A stretch of DNA of 64,000 nucleotides from Thiohalomonas sp041685045 (GCA_041685045.1 JAWLGP010000010.1:62001-126000); one strand, 5' to 3'; positions 34,231 to 43,050 are shown, counted from the first letter of the stretch. Notes: generated by a model not told the origin, from the letters alone. A program made the numbers and translations.

Positions 34231-34262
34231 AACAAAAAGGCCGCAGGTTTTCGCCTGCGGCC
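34231..34262 (-). terminator. Attenuator-like terminator in the leader of the DMT gene
   Basis: Read on the minus strand: GGCCGCAGG-CGAAAA-CCTGCGGCC followed by TTTTTGTTTTTT, ending about 20 bases before the AAGGAG of the exporter gene. No other gene needs a terminator here on this strand, so conditional termination of the exporter transcript is a reasonable reading. It could also protect the exporter from upstream antisense transcripts. Confidence 0.6.
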
Positions 34263-34297
34263 TTTTCGGGGTACATCGGTTCCCGTGGTGTTACGGG

Positions 34298-34384
34298 CTA
34301 TGTCGTTCCTCGAGGCACGTGCAGGCGGGTCCGGCCTTTCAGCCAGACTCGCATACGGCATACCTGTGCGGTGACAAAGTTCAT
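34298..34384 (-). CDS. Possible leader peptide before the attenuator
   Basis: A 28-codon frame, MNFVTAQVCRMRVWLKGRTR then LHVPRGTT. The stop is 36 bp before the terminator-like hairpin at 34262 (minus strand). It is Arg-rich (five Arg, one Lys). Coding potential cannot be shown and the ribosome site is weak. I list it only because its place between a TTGACA-like hexamer (34419-34414) and an attenuator fits a leader ORF. Confidence 0.25.
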   Translation of the reverse strand: MNFVTAQVCRMRVWLKGRTRLHVPRGTT

Positions 34385-34681
34385 GGGCGGAGTCTCGCCT
34401 TGGTGAGTCGACTTGTCAATGTTGGCTTGCAACCGTTCCGTCCAACAGGCCCATTGCTTACTGAATCCGCTTCGTTCGTGTGGTATATGTGTCCTGGCCC
34501 ACTGATGTCGGATGCCATCACATCCCGGCTCGGAGGCACACGAAAGCGAGCTGACCGACAGCACGTCGATGGACGGGTCCTGCATGACGGAGCACGCCAA
34601 TGCAACAACCGCACGGACGGGAATGCCGATGAGAGATCTGCCCCAGGCGGTTGGCCCGGAGGCGGCCAGCCCGGTCTTACG
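34385..34681. other. Intergenic upstream region of the GGDEF gene
   Basis: About 300 bp between the possible leader ORF (minus) and the GGDEF gene (plus). The reading frame of the GGDEF gene is open through all of it, but composition and content look non-coding. No clear promoter was placed. Confidence 0.4.
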
Positions 34682-35986
34682 ATGGCCAGCATAAAAACCT
34701 GCGGTTTGCGGGCGCAGGTGCTGATTTACTTCACCGTTCAGTGCCTGACCTTGGCGCTGGTCTCCGTCATCGCGTTTGCTGCCCTCGAGTTCACGGTCAA
34801 CACCCTGAACGAGGCCTCCGAGGAGATCACGGAAGAGCTGCAACCCGTCCACCAGTTACAGTTCAAACTGGCCGCTGTCGATCAGGCCATCCTGGGTTAC
34901 CTCATCAATGGCGACCCACGATCGCGTGATGCCTTCATCAGGCTAGGCGCTGACATCGAACACACGCTGGAAGCCTTGGCCGCCCCAACCTCACCGTTGG
35001 CCCACGTCGAGGAGCGGGAGGTGATCAGCCAAGTGAGTACCGCATGGCAAACCGTGCGGTCGACCATTACGCCAACTTTGGAACGCACCGCACCGCAGTT
35101 TGACCCGAGCGCATTGCGTGAAGCCAAACAAATGCTGGCCCTGACAAACCAGGCAATCCGCGATCTGGAGGGCATTTACGATGTCGCGTTTGATGAAATT
35201 CGCAGCGAGCAACAACGCGCATTAACGGCCAAACGCAACTCACTGGTGCTAGCGTCAGCGGTACTGGGGATGGCACTCCTGGCGATGCTGGCAGCAGGGC
35301 TCTCCGTCAGCCATCACGTGCTGAGACCAATCAGCCGGCTGGTGACGGCCACCGGCTATTTGGGGCAGGGCGATCTGCTGGTACGGGTCCCTGTCGATCG
35401 CACGGACGAAATCGGCCAGTTGGCCGCCTCCTTCAACACGATGGCCGATAAATTGGAGGAGCATCAGGCAGCGCTGGAGACGATGGCGACCCACGACGGT
35501 CTCACCGGGTTGTATAACCATGCAGAGTTCATGCGCCGACTGGAGGCCGAAGTGCAGCGTGCGACCCGCTATCGGCGCCCGCTGTCGCTGCTGCTATTCG
35601 ACGTCGACCATTTCAAACGTGTCAATGACGTCCACGGGCATGTGGCAGGCGATCAGGTGCTACGCGCCATCGCGGCCACGCTGCAGCAGCAGATCCGACC
35701 ATCGGATGTCGCGGCCCGCTACGGTGGGGAGGAGTTCGGGGTGATTCTGCCGGAGACCGACGGGCCGGCGGCAATCCCGATAGCGGAACGGATCCGCGAA
35801 GCGATTGCCCGCCAAGCCATTATGACCGCTGCGGGGGAAGCCGTCCGGGTTACCATCAGCGTGGGAGCCGCCGACTACCAGTTCAATGACGGGCCGCTGA
35901 GCACCTTCGTGGAAGCCGCTGATCGTGCCCTGTACGCGGCCAAGAAGTGCGGACGCAATCGGGTGGTGCGCGAAGAGACAACCTGA
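34682..35986 (+). CDS. Membrane diguanylate cyclase (HAMP-GGDEF)
   Basis: 434 residues. Membrane helix 1 (about 13-35), a periplasmic four-helix-type sensor (about 36-185), helix 2 (about 187-212), HAMP (about 213-265: LRPISRLVTATGYLGQGDLLVRVPVDRTDEIGQLAASFNTM), then GGDEF (about 275-434). The GGDEF domain has THDGLTGLYNHAEF, FDVDHFKRVNDVHGHVAGD and the active-site signature GGEEF, so cyclase activity making c-di-GMP is expected. No RxxD inhibitory site is evident ahead of GGEEF. ATG 34682 lacks a strong ribosome site. Confidence 0.9.
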   Translation: MASIKTCGLRAQVLIYFTVQCLTLALVSVIAFAALEFTVNTLNEASEEITEELQPVHQLQFKLAAVDQAILGYLINGDPRSRDAFIRLGADIEHTLEALAAPTSPLAHVEEREVISQVSTAWQTVRSTITPTLERTAPQFDPSALREAKQMLALTNQAIRDLEGIYDVAFDEIRSEQQRALTAKRNSLVLASAVLGMALLAMLAAGLSVSHHVLRPISRLVTATGYLGQGDLLVRVPVDRTDEIGQLAASFNTMADKLEEHQAALETMATHDGLTGLYNHAEFMRRLEAEVQRATRYRRPLSLLLFDVDHFKRVNDVHGHVAGDQVLRAIAATLQQQIRPSDVAARYGGEEFGVILPETDGPAAIPIAERIREAIARQAIMTAAGEAVRVTISVGAADYQFNDGPLSTFVEAADRALYAAKKCGRNRVVREETT

Positions 35987-36894
35987 CGGCCAGCGCACTA
36001 CAAAAACAATGACATCTGGCCTGGCCTAACTTCCAATGAATCGAATGCCTTAATCGGGGGCGGGAGCGACGAAGGCGGAATAACTCACCTTTCCCTAAGG
36101 GGAGGTCACGATGGCTGGCCGCTCGCACAGCCCCCACTCAATCATGTCACTCCCCGTTCTGCCGGCTGCCCGGCCGATTGGCGGCGCGGGCACCCTGGCA
36201 CATCAGTAAGTAATAAACTACTGTTACTAACGGGTGCACGCAGCCGCGCAGGGGTTACCCGATACGGTTGTCAGCGGATGGAGTGCATCTTGCCGCCAGG
36301 GAGTGGCAGCCCCATTCCCACGGTAAAGCCATGCGTACTTAATCCGGCACCTGCGGACAGGCGCCGTTACCGATGACATGGAGACGTAGCTGTTCAATGA
36401 TTCGCCGCTCGTCGCCGCGAATTCCGTTTCCTAATCGAACGTCTTCCGGCGCTATGAAATAGCGCACTCTCGACGCTCGTTTTCTTGCGCCACGTTTCGC
36501 CGTTCAGCGCCCGCGGCAACAACGCAGCTTAGAGAATTCAAATGTTAGTGAAGGCTGAATTCCCGCCCGCCTTCGCCTCTAGGCCGGTTGCAAATATTCT
36601 CCCGGGATGAACCGCAGCTGACGGAAGACGAAAGCCTCGCCTTGGCGAGACAGCGGGTGGCGAGTGATGAGGGGGGGCCAACCACCGACCCGCTCAAGTC
36701 TCTGCACTCCCTTGCCCAATCTACGACTGACCGCCCCCTTCATCGCTGGCCCGTTCCAGGGAACAGGCGCCCATCCATCGGGGTTTCATGTAACTCGCTG
36801 GCGAGCGGGGGCATCCCGGGCATTTGACGCGAATCAAGGTGGATTTGGACATTCCCGACTAGGTTGATGCCCACTCAACCGAAGGAGGCTTGCC
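35987..36894. other. 908-bp gene-poor region
   Basis: No supportable gene on either strand. Base composition looks less GC-rich than the neighbours and stop codons are frequent in all frames. Small structures seen: GCGCTAT-GAA-ATAGCGC (36449-36465), and an AT-rich stretch around 36204-36230 (CATCAGTAAGTAATAAAC). At 36881 GAAGGAGG is the ribosome site of the cytochrome gene. It could be a decayed gene, a regulatory region or an unrecognised RNA. Confidence 0.5.
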
Positions 36895-37386
36895 GTGAAT
36901 GTCCCCGTCGAACGACTGGCTGCACTGTTTGGGGTGTTGGTTGCACTATTCGCCAGCACAGCAGCCAACAGCGCCCCACCGGTCACTGAACAGCTTTCAG
37001 CGGCTACCCGCCAACTCCTGATCGAGGAGATGCAATCGCTGGCCACCGCCATGGGTCCGTTGCATACCGCAGTCGTGGTGGGCGATCACGGAACGGTCGC
37101 CGAACAGGCTCGGCGGATCCATGACAGTTTCATCCTGAAACGAAAACTCAGCCGCGAACAGCGGACCGAAATCACCGCCTTGACACCGAGCTTTCTGGAA
37201 TCCGACCGCCGCTTCCATGCCCTTGCGGCAGGGTTGGCACAGGCGGGTAGTCAGCGGAACAGTGCACTGCAGCGCTTCTATTTCGGGGAGATGAGCCGCG
37301 CCTGTGTGAGCTGCCATCGGGACTTCGCCCTGGAGCGTTTCCCCGGTCTGAGGGAGACCGCCGACGCAGGCACTCACTCGCACTGA
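36895..37386 (+). CDS. Periplasmic monoheme c-type cytochrome, c'-like
   Basis: 163 residues. A signal peptide (1-27, ANSA) is followed by a helical domain and one heme-binding site C137-V-S-C140-H141 near the C-terminus, as in cytochrome c'/c556-like four-helix bundles. The sixth ligand is not obvious. The tail ends with several His (GTHSH). The role is unknown: electron carrier or gas binding (NO) are both seen in the family. The start is GTG 36895 with AAGGAGG 6 bases upstream. Confidence 0.82.
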   Translation: MNVPVERLAALFGVLVALFASTAANSAPPVTEQLSAATRQLLIEEMQSLATAMGPLHTAVVVGDHGTVAEQARRIHDSFILKRKLSREQRTEITALTPSFLESDRRFHALAAGLAQAGSQRNSALQRFYFGEMSRACVSCHRDFALERFPGLRETADAGTHSH

Positions 37387-37434
37387 ACTCCATCGATCGA
37401 CTCAAGCACGCGTTCCTGGGGGAGGTGGCGGAAC

Positions 37435-38064
37435 TTACGCCAGAAACGGATTGCTGCGGCGCTCCACGCCGAGGGTACCGGTGGGGCCGTGGCCGGGCAC
37501 AAAGGTGGTGTCGTCGCCCAGCGGCAGGAGTTTGGTCTTGATCACGTTGATCAGCGTGTCGTAGTCGCCCCGCGGGAAGTCGGTGCGGCCGATGGAGCCG
37601 CGGAACAGGACGTCACCGACGAAGACCACCCGGGAAGGGAGGTGATGGAAGACGACGTGCCCCGGGGTGTGACCGGGGCAATGAAGCACCCGCAGTTCCT
37701 GCTCGCCCACCCGTACCGTGTCGCCCTCCTCCAGCCAGCGATCCGGCGTGAACGGGTCGATGTGAGGAAAGCCGAACATCTCCGACTGGGTCGGCAACAT
37801 CTCCAGCCAGAAGGCGTCCTCGATCTGCGGGCCCTCGATCGGCACACCGGCGGCTTCGGCGATCGCCCGTGCCGCCCCGACGTGGTCCAGATGGGCGTGG
37901 GTCAACAGGACCCGCTCCAGCGTCAGTCCCGCCTGTTCGACCGCCTGCAACAGCCGCTCCGCCTCACCGCCCGGGTCCACCAGCGCAGCGCGCTGCGTCT
38001 GCTCGCACCAGACGAGCGAGCAGTTCTGCTGAAAGGCGGTGACGGGGATGATGCGGTATTTCAT
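37435..38064 (-). CDS. Metallo-beta-lactamase-fold hydrolase, glyoxalase II/YcbL-like
   Basis: 209 residues. The metal motif LLTHAHLDHVG (His56, His58, Asp60, His61) is followed by His in CPGHTPGH, Asp in VVFVGDVLF and His in FVPGHGPTG. The compact length without the glyoxalase II substrate domain and GSIGRTDFPRGDYDTLINVIKTKLLPLGDDT match the YcbL-type II glyoxalase group, which hydrolyses S-lactoylglutathione or similar thioesters. It is cytoplasmic and faces the cytochrome gene. Confidence 0.9.
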   Translation of the reverse strand: MKYRIIPVTAFQQNCSLVWCEQTQRAALVDPGGEAERLLQAVEQAGLTLERVLLTHAHLDHVGAARAIAEAAGVPIEGPQIEDAFWLEMLPTQSEMFGFPHIDPFTPDRWLEEGDTVRVGEQELRVLHCPGHTPGHVVFHHLPSRVVFVGDVLFRGSIGRTDFPRGDYDTLINVIKTKLLPLGDDTTFVPGHGPTGTLGVERRSNPFLA

Positions 38065-38164
38065 TCTGATTCCGTTAACAGTGAAGCGTTAGCGTGAGGC
38101 AGCGGAAGCGAACATCGATCCGGACTCCGCTCTGACGCGTCACGCGTAACGCCTAACCACCCCC

Positions 38165-39445
38165 TCAAAGCGTAGCCAGCACGCGGCCGGCAGCTTCGAT
38201 AGTAGCCTCGATATCGGCGTCATTGTGGGCGGCGGAGACGAAGCCCGCCTCGAAGGCGGAGGGGGCGAGATAGACGCCCTCGTTCAGCATGCCGTGGAAG
38301 AACAGCTTGAAGCGGTCGACGTTGCACTCCATCACCTGGGCGAAGTTGCTCACGTCCGTCTCTTCGGTGAAGAACAGGCCGAACATGCCGCCGACGGCGT
38401 TGGCGCTCATGGGGATGTCGTGGGTTTTCGCCTTCTCCAGGATGCCGGTGACCAGGCGGTCGGTCTTGCGGGTGAGCTCGGCGTGGAAACCGGGCTGCAT
38501 GGCGAGCTTCAGCGTGGCCATGCCGGCCGCCATCGCGACCGGGTTGCCGGAGAGGGTGCCGGCCTGGTAGACCGGGCCGAGCGGCGCGATCTTCTCCATG
38601 ATGGCGCGCTTGCCGCCGAAGGCGCCGACCGGCATGCCGCCGCCAACCACCTTGCCGAGGGTGGTGAGGTCCGGGGTGACGCCGTAGTGGGCCTGGGCAC
38701 CGCCGAGTGCAACGCGGAAGCCGGTCATCACCTCGTCGAAAATCAGCACCGCGCCGTACTCGTCGCACACCTCGCGCAGGCCTTCGAGAAAACCGGGCAG
38801 CGGCGGAATACAGTTCATGTTTCCGGCCACCGGCTCGACGATGATGCAGGCGACCTGACCGCCGATATGGGAGAAGCTCTCGCGCACCGCGTCGATATCG
38901 TTGTACGGCAGGGTGATGGTGTGTTCCGCCAGCGCCGCCGGCACCCCCGGTGAACTCGGCACGCCGAGGGTGAGGGCGCCGGAACCGGCCTTCACCAGCA
39001 GGGCGTCGGAGTGGCCGTGATAGCACCCTTCGAACTTCACGATCTTGTCACGACCGGTGTGGCCGCGGGCGAGGCGGATGGCACTCATGGTGGCCTCGGT
39101 GCCGGAGCTGACCATACGCACCAGTTCCATCGACGGCACCAGGTCGCAGAGCAGATCGGCCATCTCGGTTTCGACCACCGTCGGCGCACCGAAGGAAAGG
39201 CCGCTGGCCGCCGTCTCCTGCACCGCCTTGACCACCTCGGGGTGGGCGTGGCCGGCAATCATCGGCCCCCAGGAGGCGACGTAGTCGATGTACTTATTGT
39301 CGCTCTCGGACCAGAGGTAGGCACCGTCGCCGCGCTTGAAGAAGATGGGCTCGCCACCGACGCCGCGAAAGGCGCGCACCGGCGAGTTGACGCCACCGGG
39401 GATGTGCTTCTGGGCGGCGGTGAAGAGTTCATGGGAGTGCGGCAT
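38165..39445 (-). CDS. hemL: Glutamate-1-semialdehyde 2,1-aminomutase
   Basis: 426 residues, full length. This PLP enzyme makes 5-aminolevulinate in the C5 heme pathway. GGVNSPVRAFRGVGGEP is the family start; SSGTEATMSAIRLARG is the phosphate-binding part; IFDEVMTGFRV and the Schiff-base Lys265 in TTLGKVVGGGMPVGAFGGKR are all in place at canonical numbering. It is followed on the same strand, against transcription order, by repeat sequence and thiE/thiD. No hemA is nearby. Confidence 0.97.
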   Translation of the reverse strand: MPHSHELFTAAQKHIPGGVNSPVRAFRGVGGEPIFFKRGDGAYLWSESDNKYIDYVASWGPMIAGHAHPEVVKAVQETAASGLSFGAPTVVETEMADLLCDLVPSMELVRMVSSGTEATMSAIRLARGHTGRDKIVKFEGCYHGHSDALLVKAGSGALTLGVPSSPGVPAALAEHTITLPYNDIDAVRESFSHIGGQVACIIVEPVAGNMNCIPPLPGFLEGLREVCDEYGAVLIFDEVMTGFRVALGGAQAHYGVTPDLTTLGKVVGGGMPVGAFGGKRAIMEKIAPLGPVYQAGTLSGNPVAMAAGMATLKLAMQPGFHAELTRKTDRLVTGILEKAKTHDIPMSANAVGGMFGLFFTEETDVSNFAQVMECNVDRFKLFFHGMLNEGVYLAPSAFEAGFVSAAHNDADIEATIEAAGRVLATL

Positions 39446-39477
39446 GATCGGTCCTTTTTTTGTTCATTGGCACAATC

Positions 39478-39560
39478 GTAGGGTGTGGTGAGGAACGAAC
39501 CGCACCACTCGCGGCGTCAACGCGAGCGATGCGGTTCGCTGCGCTCACCACATCCTACAC
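39478..39560 (+). repeat. Solo copy of the 90-bp repeat family
   Basis: CGTAGGGTGTGGTGAGGAAC-GAACCGCACCACTCGCGGCG...CGATGCGGTTCGCTGCGCTC-ACCACATCCTACAC. The ends (CGTAGGGTGTGG/ CCACATCCTACAC) are reverse complements, so the whole 83-bp unit folds as one long hairpin. It has the same family as the array at 29868-30677, and lies between hemL and thiE. Confidence 0.88.
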
Positions 39561-39574
39561 GCGGCTGCGGTTGG

Positions 39575-40201
39575 TCACTCGAACAGATTGGCGATTCGAC
39601 GCGCGGCGGCGGCGATGTCGTCGGCGCCGAACACGGCGGTGATCACCGCCAGTTGGTCGGCACCGGCCGCCACCAGTTGCGCGCCATTGTCGGCGGTGAT
39701 GCCGCCGATCGCAACCACCGGCACGGTCAGGCGGGCCTTGGCCTCACGCAGCAGCGGCAGCTCGGCATGTGCCGCTTCGGGCTTGACCGCCGAGGGGAAA
39801 AAGCTGCCGAAGGCGACATAGTCGGCGCCGGCCCGTTCGGCGGCAATCGCCCGCTCCAGTTCGTTGTAGCAGGAGACGCCAATGATCGCCGTGGGGCCGA
39901 GCAGGGCGCGAGCTTGTGCGATCTCGCCATCGTCCCGCCCCAGATGCACGCCGGCGGCGCCGGCCTCCCGTGCCACCTCGATATCGTCGTTGACGATGAG
40001 CGGCACCCCGAGCGGACGACAGAGCGAAACCAGGTCCTGCGCCTCCCAAAGTCGCCGGGCCCGATCCCGGTGCTTGCTGCGGTACTGCACCATCACCGCT
40101 CCCCCCTGGATCGCCTGCGCCACCGCCTCCACCAGGCGTTCGTCCGGGATCAGCTGTTCGTCGGTAATCGCATACAAGCCACGCGGCACGCGCTGCGCCA
40201 T
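39575..40201 (-). CDS. thiE: Thiamine-phosphate synthase
   Basis: 208 residues, TIM barrel. It joins the HMP pyrophosphate and thiazole phosphate halves of thiamine. RGLYAITDEQL is the N-terminus, VMVQYRSKHRDRARRLWEAQDL has the pyrophosphate-binding Gln/Arg-Lys pattern (QxRxK), then LIVNDDIEVAREAGAAGVHLGRDD, GVSCYNELERAIAAERAGADYVAFGSFFPS and PVVAIGGITADN. ATG 40201 (MAQRVPRG) has GAGGAG upstream. thiD is 139 bp upstream on the same strand, separated by a repeat pair. Confidence 0.95.
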   Translation of the reverse strand: MAQRVPRGLYAITDEQLIPDERLVEAVAQAIQGGAVMVQYRSKHRDRARRLWEAQDLVSLCRPLGVPLIVNDDIEVAREAGAAGVHLGRDDGEIAQARALLGPTAIIGVSCYNELERAIAAERAGADYVAFGSFFPSAVKPEAAHAELPLLREAKARLTVPVVAIGGITADNGAQLVAAGADQLAVITAVFGADDIAAAARRIANLFE

Positions 40202-40230
40202 GCTGAACTCCTCATAATGGAAAACCTGCC

Positions 40231-40320
40231 GCAGAGGCGCAGAAACGCAGAGGTTTTCAGGCGGCTGGTCCAACAGCGTCGTTTCCCCTCAAAAACTCTG
40301 CGCCTCTGCGTCTCCCCGCG
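40231..40320. repeat. Inverted pair of GCAGAGGCGCAGA-type repeats
   Basis: GCAGAGGCGCAGAAACGCAG-AGGTTTTC (40231-40258) and AAAAACTCTGCGCCTCTGCG-TCTCCCCGCG (40291-40320) are imperfect reverse complements with about 32 bp between. The same unit occurs at 21169-21196. The pair could fold as a stem in the thiD-thiE transcript. Confidence 0.75.
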
Positions 40321-40339
40321 TGTTCTTCCCGGCACGACC

Positions 40340-41143
40340 TCACTCCACCTCTTCCCCGCGCGCCCAGAACAGGCGGTTGGGGTGATGCTGGCCCATGCCG
40401 AGGCGATAGCCGTGCTTGAGGCTCTCCCAGGTGTATTCCTGGGCCTCGTGGACGGCAGTAAACGGTTCCAGGCCCTGGGCCAGCAAGCCGGCGATGGCCG
40501 AGGCGAGGGTGCAGCCGGAGCCGTGATAGCTGTGCGGCAGGCGTTCCCAGCTGAAGGTCTCGAGGTGGCGCAGGTTGCCGTAGAGGCGGTTTTCCACCTG
40601 CGGCGAGGACTCATGGGCCCCGGTGATCAGTACGAACTCGCAGCCGGTCGAGAGCAGTTCCTGGGCGCAGGCGTCCAAAGTATCGGCCTCGGGGGCAAGC
40701 CGCCGCGCCTCCTGGCTGTTGGGGGTGAGCACGGTGGTGAGCGGAAACAGCAGGTCCATCATGGCGGCACGCAGCGCCGCGTCCGCGAGCGGCGCGCCGC
40801 CACCGGCGGCCAGGATGGGGTCGAGCACCACCGGGGCATGCGGGTAGTCCTTCAAGATGGTGTGGATCGCCTCCACGTTCTCCACGCTGCCCAGCAGACC
40901 GAGCTTGAAGGCGGCCACGGGCATATCCTCCAGCACGGCGCGCGCCTGTTCGACGATCAGCGTCGGCATCACCTCCTCGACGCGGACCACGTTGCGGGTA
41001 TCCTGCACCGTTAGCGCGGTGATCACCGGGGCGGCCTGACAGCCCATGCTGGCGATCGCCTCGATGTCGGCCTGGATCCCCGCGCCGCCGGTGGGATCAT
41101 TGCCGGCGAAGACCATCACCACCGGAATCGTCTGCTGCGCCAT
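40340..41143 (-). CDS. thiD: HMP kinase / HMP-phosphate kinase
   Basis: 267 residues, ribokinase fold. It phosphorylates hydroxymethylpyrimidine twice to give the substrate of ThiE. The N-terminus VFAGNDPTGGAGIQADIEAIASMGCQAAPVITALTVQDT, the region VVLDPILAAGGGAPLADAALRAAMMDLLFPLTTVLTPNSQEARRL, and the catalytic HGSGCTLASAIAGLLAQG (anion hole with Cys) are all present. ATG 41143 has GAGGAG upstream. It is the first gene of the thiD-thiE pair. Confidence 0.95.
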   Translation of the reverse strand: MAQQTIPVVMVFAGNDPTGGAGIQADIEAIASMGCQAAPVITALTVQDTRNVVRVEEVMPTLIVEQARAVLEDMPVAAFKLGLLGSVENVEAIHTILKDYPHAPVVLDPILAAGGGAPLADAALRAAMMDLLFPLTTVLTPNSQEARRLAPEADTLDACAQELLSTGCEFVLITGAHESSPQVENRLYGNLRHLETFSWERLPHSYHGSGCTLASAIAGLLAQGLEPFTAVHEAQEYTWESLKHGYRLGMGQHHPNRLFWARGEEVE

Positions 41144-41177
41144 GGCGCTCTCCTCGTCAGGGTCGTTGCAATTCAGT

Positions 41178-41738
41178 CTAGGGGCGGAGCGTTCCCGCCT
41201 GCCGCGCGATGAAGGCGGTCTTGGCCGACAGTTCCAGTGAACAGGTCCACTTGTAGGCCAAATTCATGGTGGGGGCGTGGGCATAGACCCCGTGTCCGCG
41301 CACCACCGCAATGCGGTACTCTCCCAGCACGGCGGCGACCAGGGCCGGCGCCTGGTCCACATAGCGGTCGAAGCTTACTGTGATCACCGGTACCTTCGGG
41401 AAATAGAGATTGCCTTCGAAATCGGCGGGGATGAAGTCGAGACCGTCCATCGTCATCGCTACGCTGTAGGGACCATGGCTGTGGAGCACCGCTCCCGACT
41501 CCGGACTCGCCCGGTAAACCGCCTGATGCAGCCGCGCATCCAGTGACGCCCCCTGCCCCACCTGGGACAGGTCGCAGCGCACCAACGCTTCCGGCTGCAG
41601 CGTATCCGCACAGGCACCGGTCGGTGTCACCCAGAACCCGTCGTCGTCCCGAATGGAAGCGTTGCCGCTGTGAGAGTCGTTGCAGCCGTACCGGCGCAGC
41701 CAGCGATAGTGGCGGGTGAGTTCCTCGCGGGGGTCCAA
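41178..41738 (-). CDS. Class II aldolase/adducin family protein
   Basis: 186 residues. NDSHSGNASIRDDDGFWVTPTGACADTL is the substrate-binding loop, HQAVYRASPESGAVLHSHGPYSVAMT has the zinc-binding HSH, and VVRGHGVYAHAP has the third metal His. The catalytic acid is likely Glu in SPESGAVLHSH. The family includes L-fuculose-phosphate aldolase, ribulose-5-phosphate epimerase and MtnB; the exact substrate is unclear. The start seems to be TTG 41738 with GGAG about 8 bases upstream. It is 34 bp upstream of thiD, same strand. Confidence 0.82.
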   Translation of the reverse strand: MDPREELTRHYRWLRRYGCNDSHSGNASIRDDDGFWVTPTGACADTLQPEALVRCDLSQVGQGASLDARLHQAVYRASPESGAVLHSHGPYSVAMTMDGLDFIPADFEGNLYFPKVPVITVSFDRYVDQAPALVAAVLGEYRIAVVRGHGVYAHAPTMNLAYKWTCSLELSAKTAFIARQAGTLRP

Positions 41739-41828
41739 GGTCTGGCTCCATTCTCGGGCTTTGGTTGCGATTATACGTGAGCCGGCGCACGAAGCGGCGC
41801 CGCGGCATCCCGCCTTGTCAATCGTTAA

Positions 41829-41849
41829 TGCGAACCGTTATCATTCGCA
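41829..41849 (+). promoter_or_regulatory. Probable Fur box before the siderophore porin gene
   Basis: TGCGAACCGTTATCATTCGCA has perfect outer arms TGCGAA/TTCGCA and a GTTATCATT core, close to gammaproteobacterial Fur sites. It lies 61 bp before the porin start, a suitable place for iron repression. Confidence 0.65.
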
Positions 41850-41909
41850 CTCGATTGCCGCTCCGATTTTCTCGCGAGCGGTACCGCAGGATCACCGCAC
41901 GGTTCAGAC

Positions 41910-43016
41910 ATGCACAACAGGCGAGCGATTGGAAAGATGTTGACCCTGGCGGCCGCGCTGGCACTCGGCCCGGCCCAGGCGCAGGAGAGGGCACAGGGGG
42001 ATATCGGTTTCCGGGAGGAGCGGGCGGCCGCGACAGCCGCACCGCGGTTCAGCTATGGCGGGCTGCTCGAGCTTGAAGCCTTCAGCGGCGAAGATTTCGC
42101 TGGGGTCGACGCCAGCGATCTCGTGTTGGCGACACTGGAGCTGTGGGCCGAGGCGCGGCCCAACGACTGGACCACCCTGGAGGTCCGTTGCCTCTTCGAA
42201 GAAGACGAGACCGAGCCCGGAGAGATCGACCAGGCCTTCATCAGGCTCGGCGACGAGGACACCCTTTTCCACCTGATCGCCGGCCGCCTGTATGTCCCGT
42301 TCGGCAAATTCGAGACCAACCTGGTATCCGACCCGCTCACTTTGGAGCTGGGAGAGACCCGCGCGTCCGCACTGCAGGTGGGCTTCGCCTCGGACGGGCT
42401 GTACGGCGCGTTCTACGGTTTCAACGGCGACGTCGACGAGGCCGACAGGGGTGATCGGATCCACCGCTTCGGCGCCGAACTCGGCTACCGAATCGAGACG
42501 GATGCTTATGCGCTGGACCTCGGCGCCGGCTACATCGATTCCATCGCCGATTCCGACGGCCTCAGTGGCGCCGATCTGGATGGCGACGGCAGCGAAGGCG
42601 ACCTGATTGGTACCGGCCTGACCGAGCGGGTCGGCGGCATCGCCGCCCACGCCGCTCTCACCCTTGGCCGTTGGACCTTCATTGGTGAATACGTGGGCGC
42701 CGAACAGGCGTTCAGCGCCGCCGATCTGTCGTTTTGGGGCGGCGGCGCCCAGCCCACCGCCTGGAATGTGGAGGCCGGCTACCATTTCGCACTGGGCTCA
42801 AGGGAGGCGAGCGTTGCCCTGGGGCACCAGCAAACAGACGAGGCCGTCGGTCTCGGGTTGCCCAAGACCCGCACTCTGGGGGCGCTCACCATCGGTCTCT
42901 TCGAGAACCTCGCGGTCGGCTTCGAATACGCCCGGGACGACGACTACGGCGTGAGTGCCGGGGGCACCGGTGCGTCCGCCGACACCGTTACCGTCCAACT
43001 CGCCGTCGAATTCTGA
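41910..43016 (+). CDS. LbtU-family siderophore porin
   Basis: 368 residues. A signal peptide (1-24, AQA) is followed by a beta-barrel made of alternating amphipathic strands and closing with a C-terminal aromatic residue (TVQLAVEF), as in outer-membrane barrels. The start of the barrel (FSYGGLLELEAFSGEDFAGVDASDLVLATLELWAEA) and LIAGRLYVPFGKFETNLVSDPLTLELGETR match the LbtU group, which takes up legiobactin-like siderophores without TonB in Legionella. A Fur-box-like site upstream supports an iron role. An alternative ATG is at 41937. Confidence 0.82.
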   Translation: MHNRRAIGKMLTLAAALALGPAQAQERAQGDIGFREERAAATAAPRFSYGGLLELEAFSGEDFAGVDASDLVLATLELWAEARPNDWTTLEVRCLFEEDETEPGEIDQAFIRLGDEDTLFHLIAGRLYVPFGKFETNLVSDPLTLELGETRASALQVGFASDGLYGAFYGFNGDVDEADRGDRIHRFGAELGYRIETDAYALDLGAGYIDSIADSDGLSGADLDGDGSEGDLIGTGLTERVGGIAAHAALTLGRWTFIGEYVGAEQAFSAADLSFWGGGAQPTAWNVEAGYHFALGSREASVALGHQQTDEAVGLGLPKTRTLGALTIGLFENLAVGFEYARDDDYGVSAGGTGASADTVTVQLAVEF

Positions 43017-43050
43017 TCCGGGTCCGAAACGGACCGCTTACACTTGCTGG

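Noticed and set aside
36588..36827. 79-codon frame in the gene-poor region
   Set aside because: No ribosome site and no family motif; its second half looks like random translation.
40202..40339. TPP riboswitch before thiE or thiD
   Set aside because: Looked for the conserved CUGAGA and ACCUGA-type elements around both genes and did not see them. The thiD-thiE gap holds only the GCAGAGGCGCAGA repeats.
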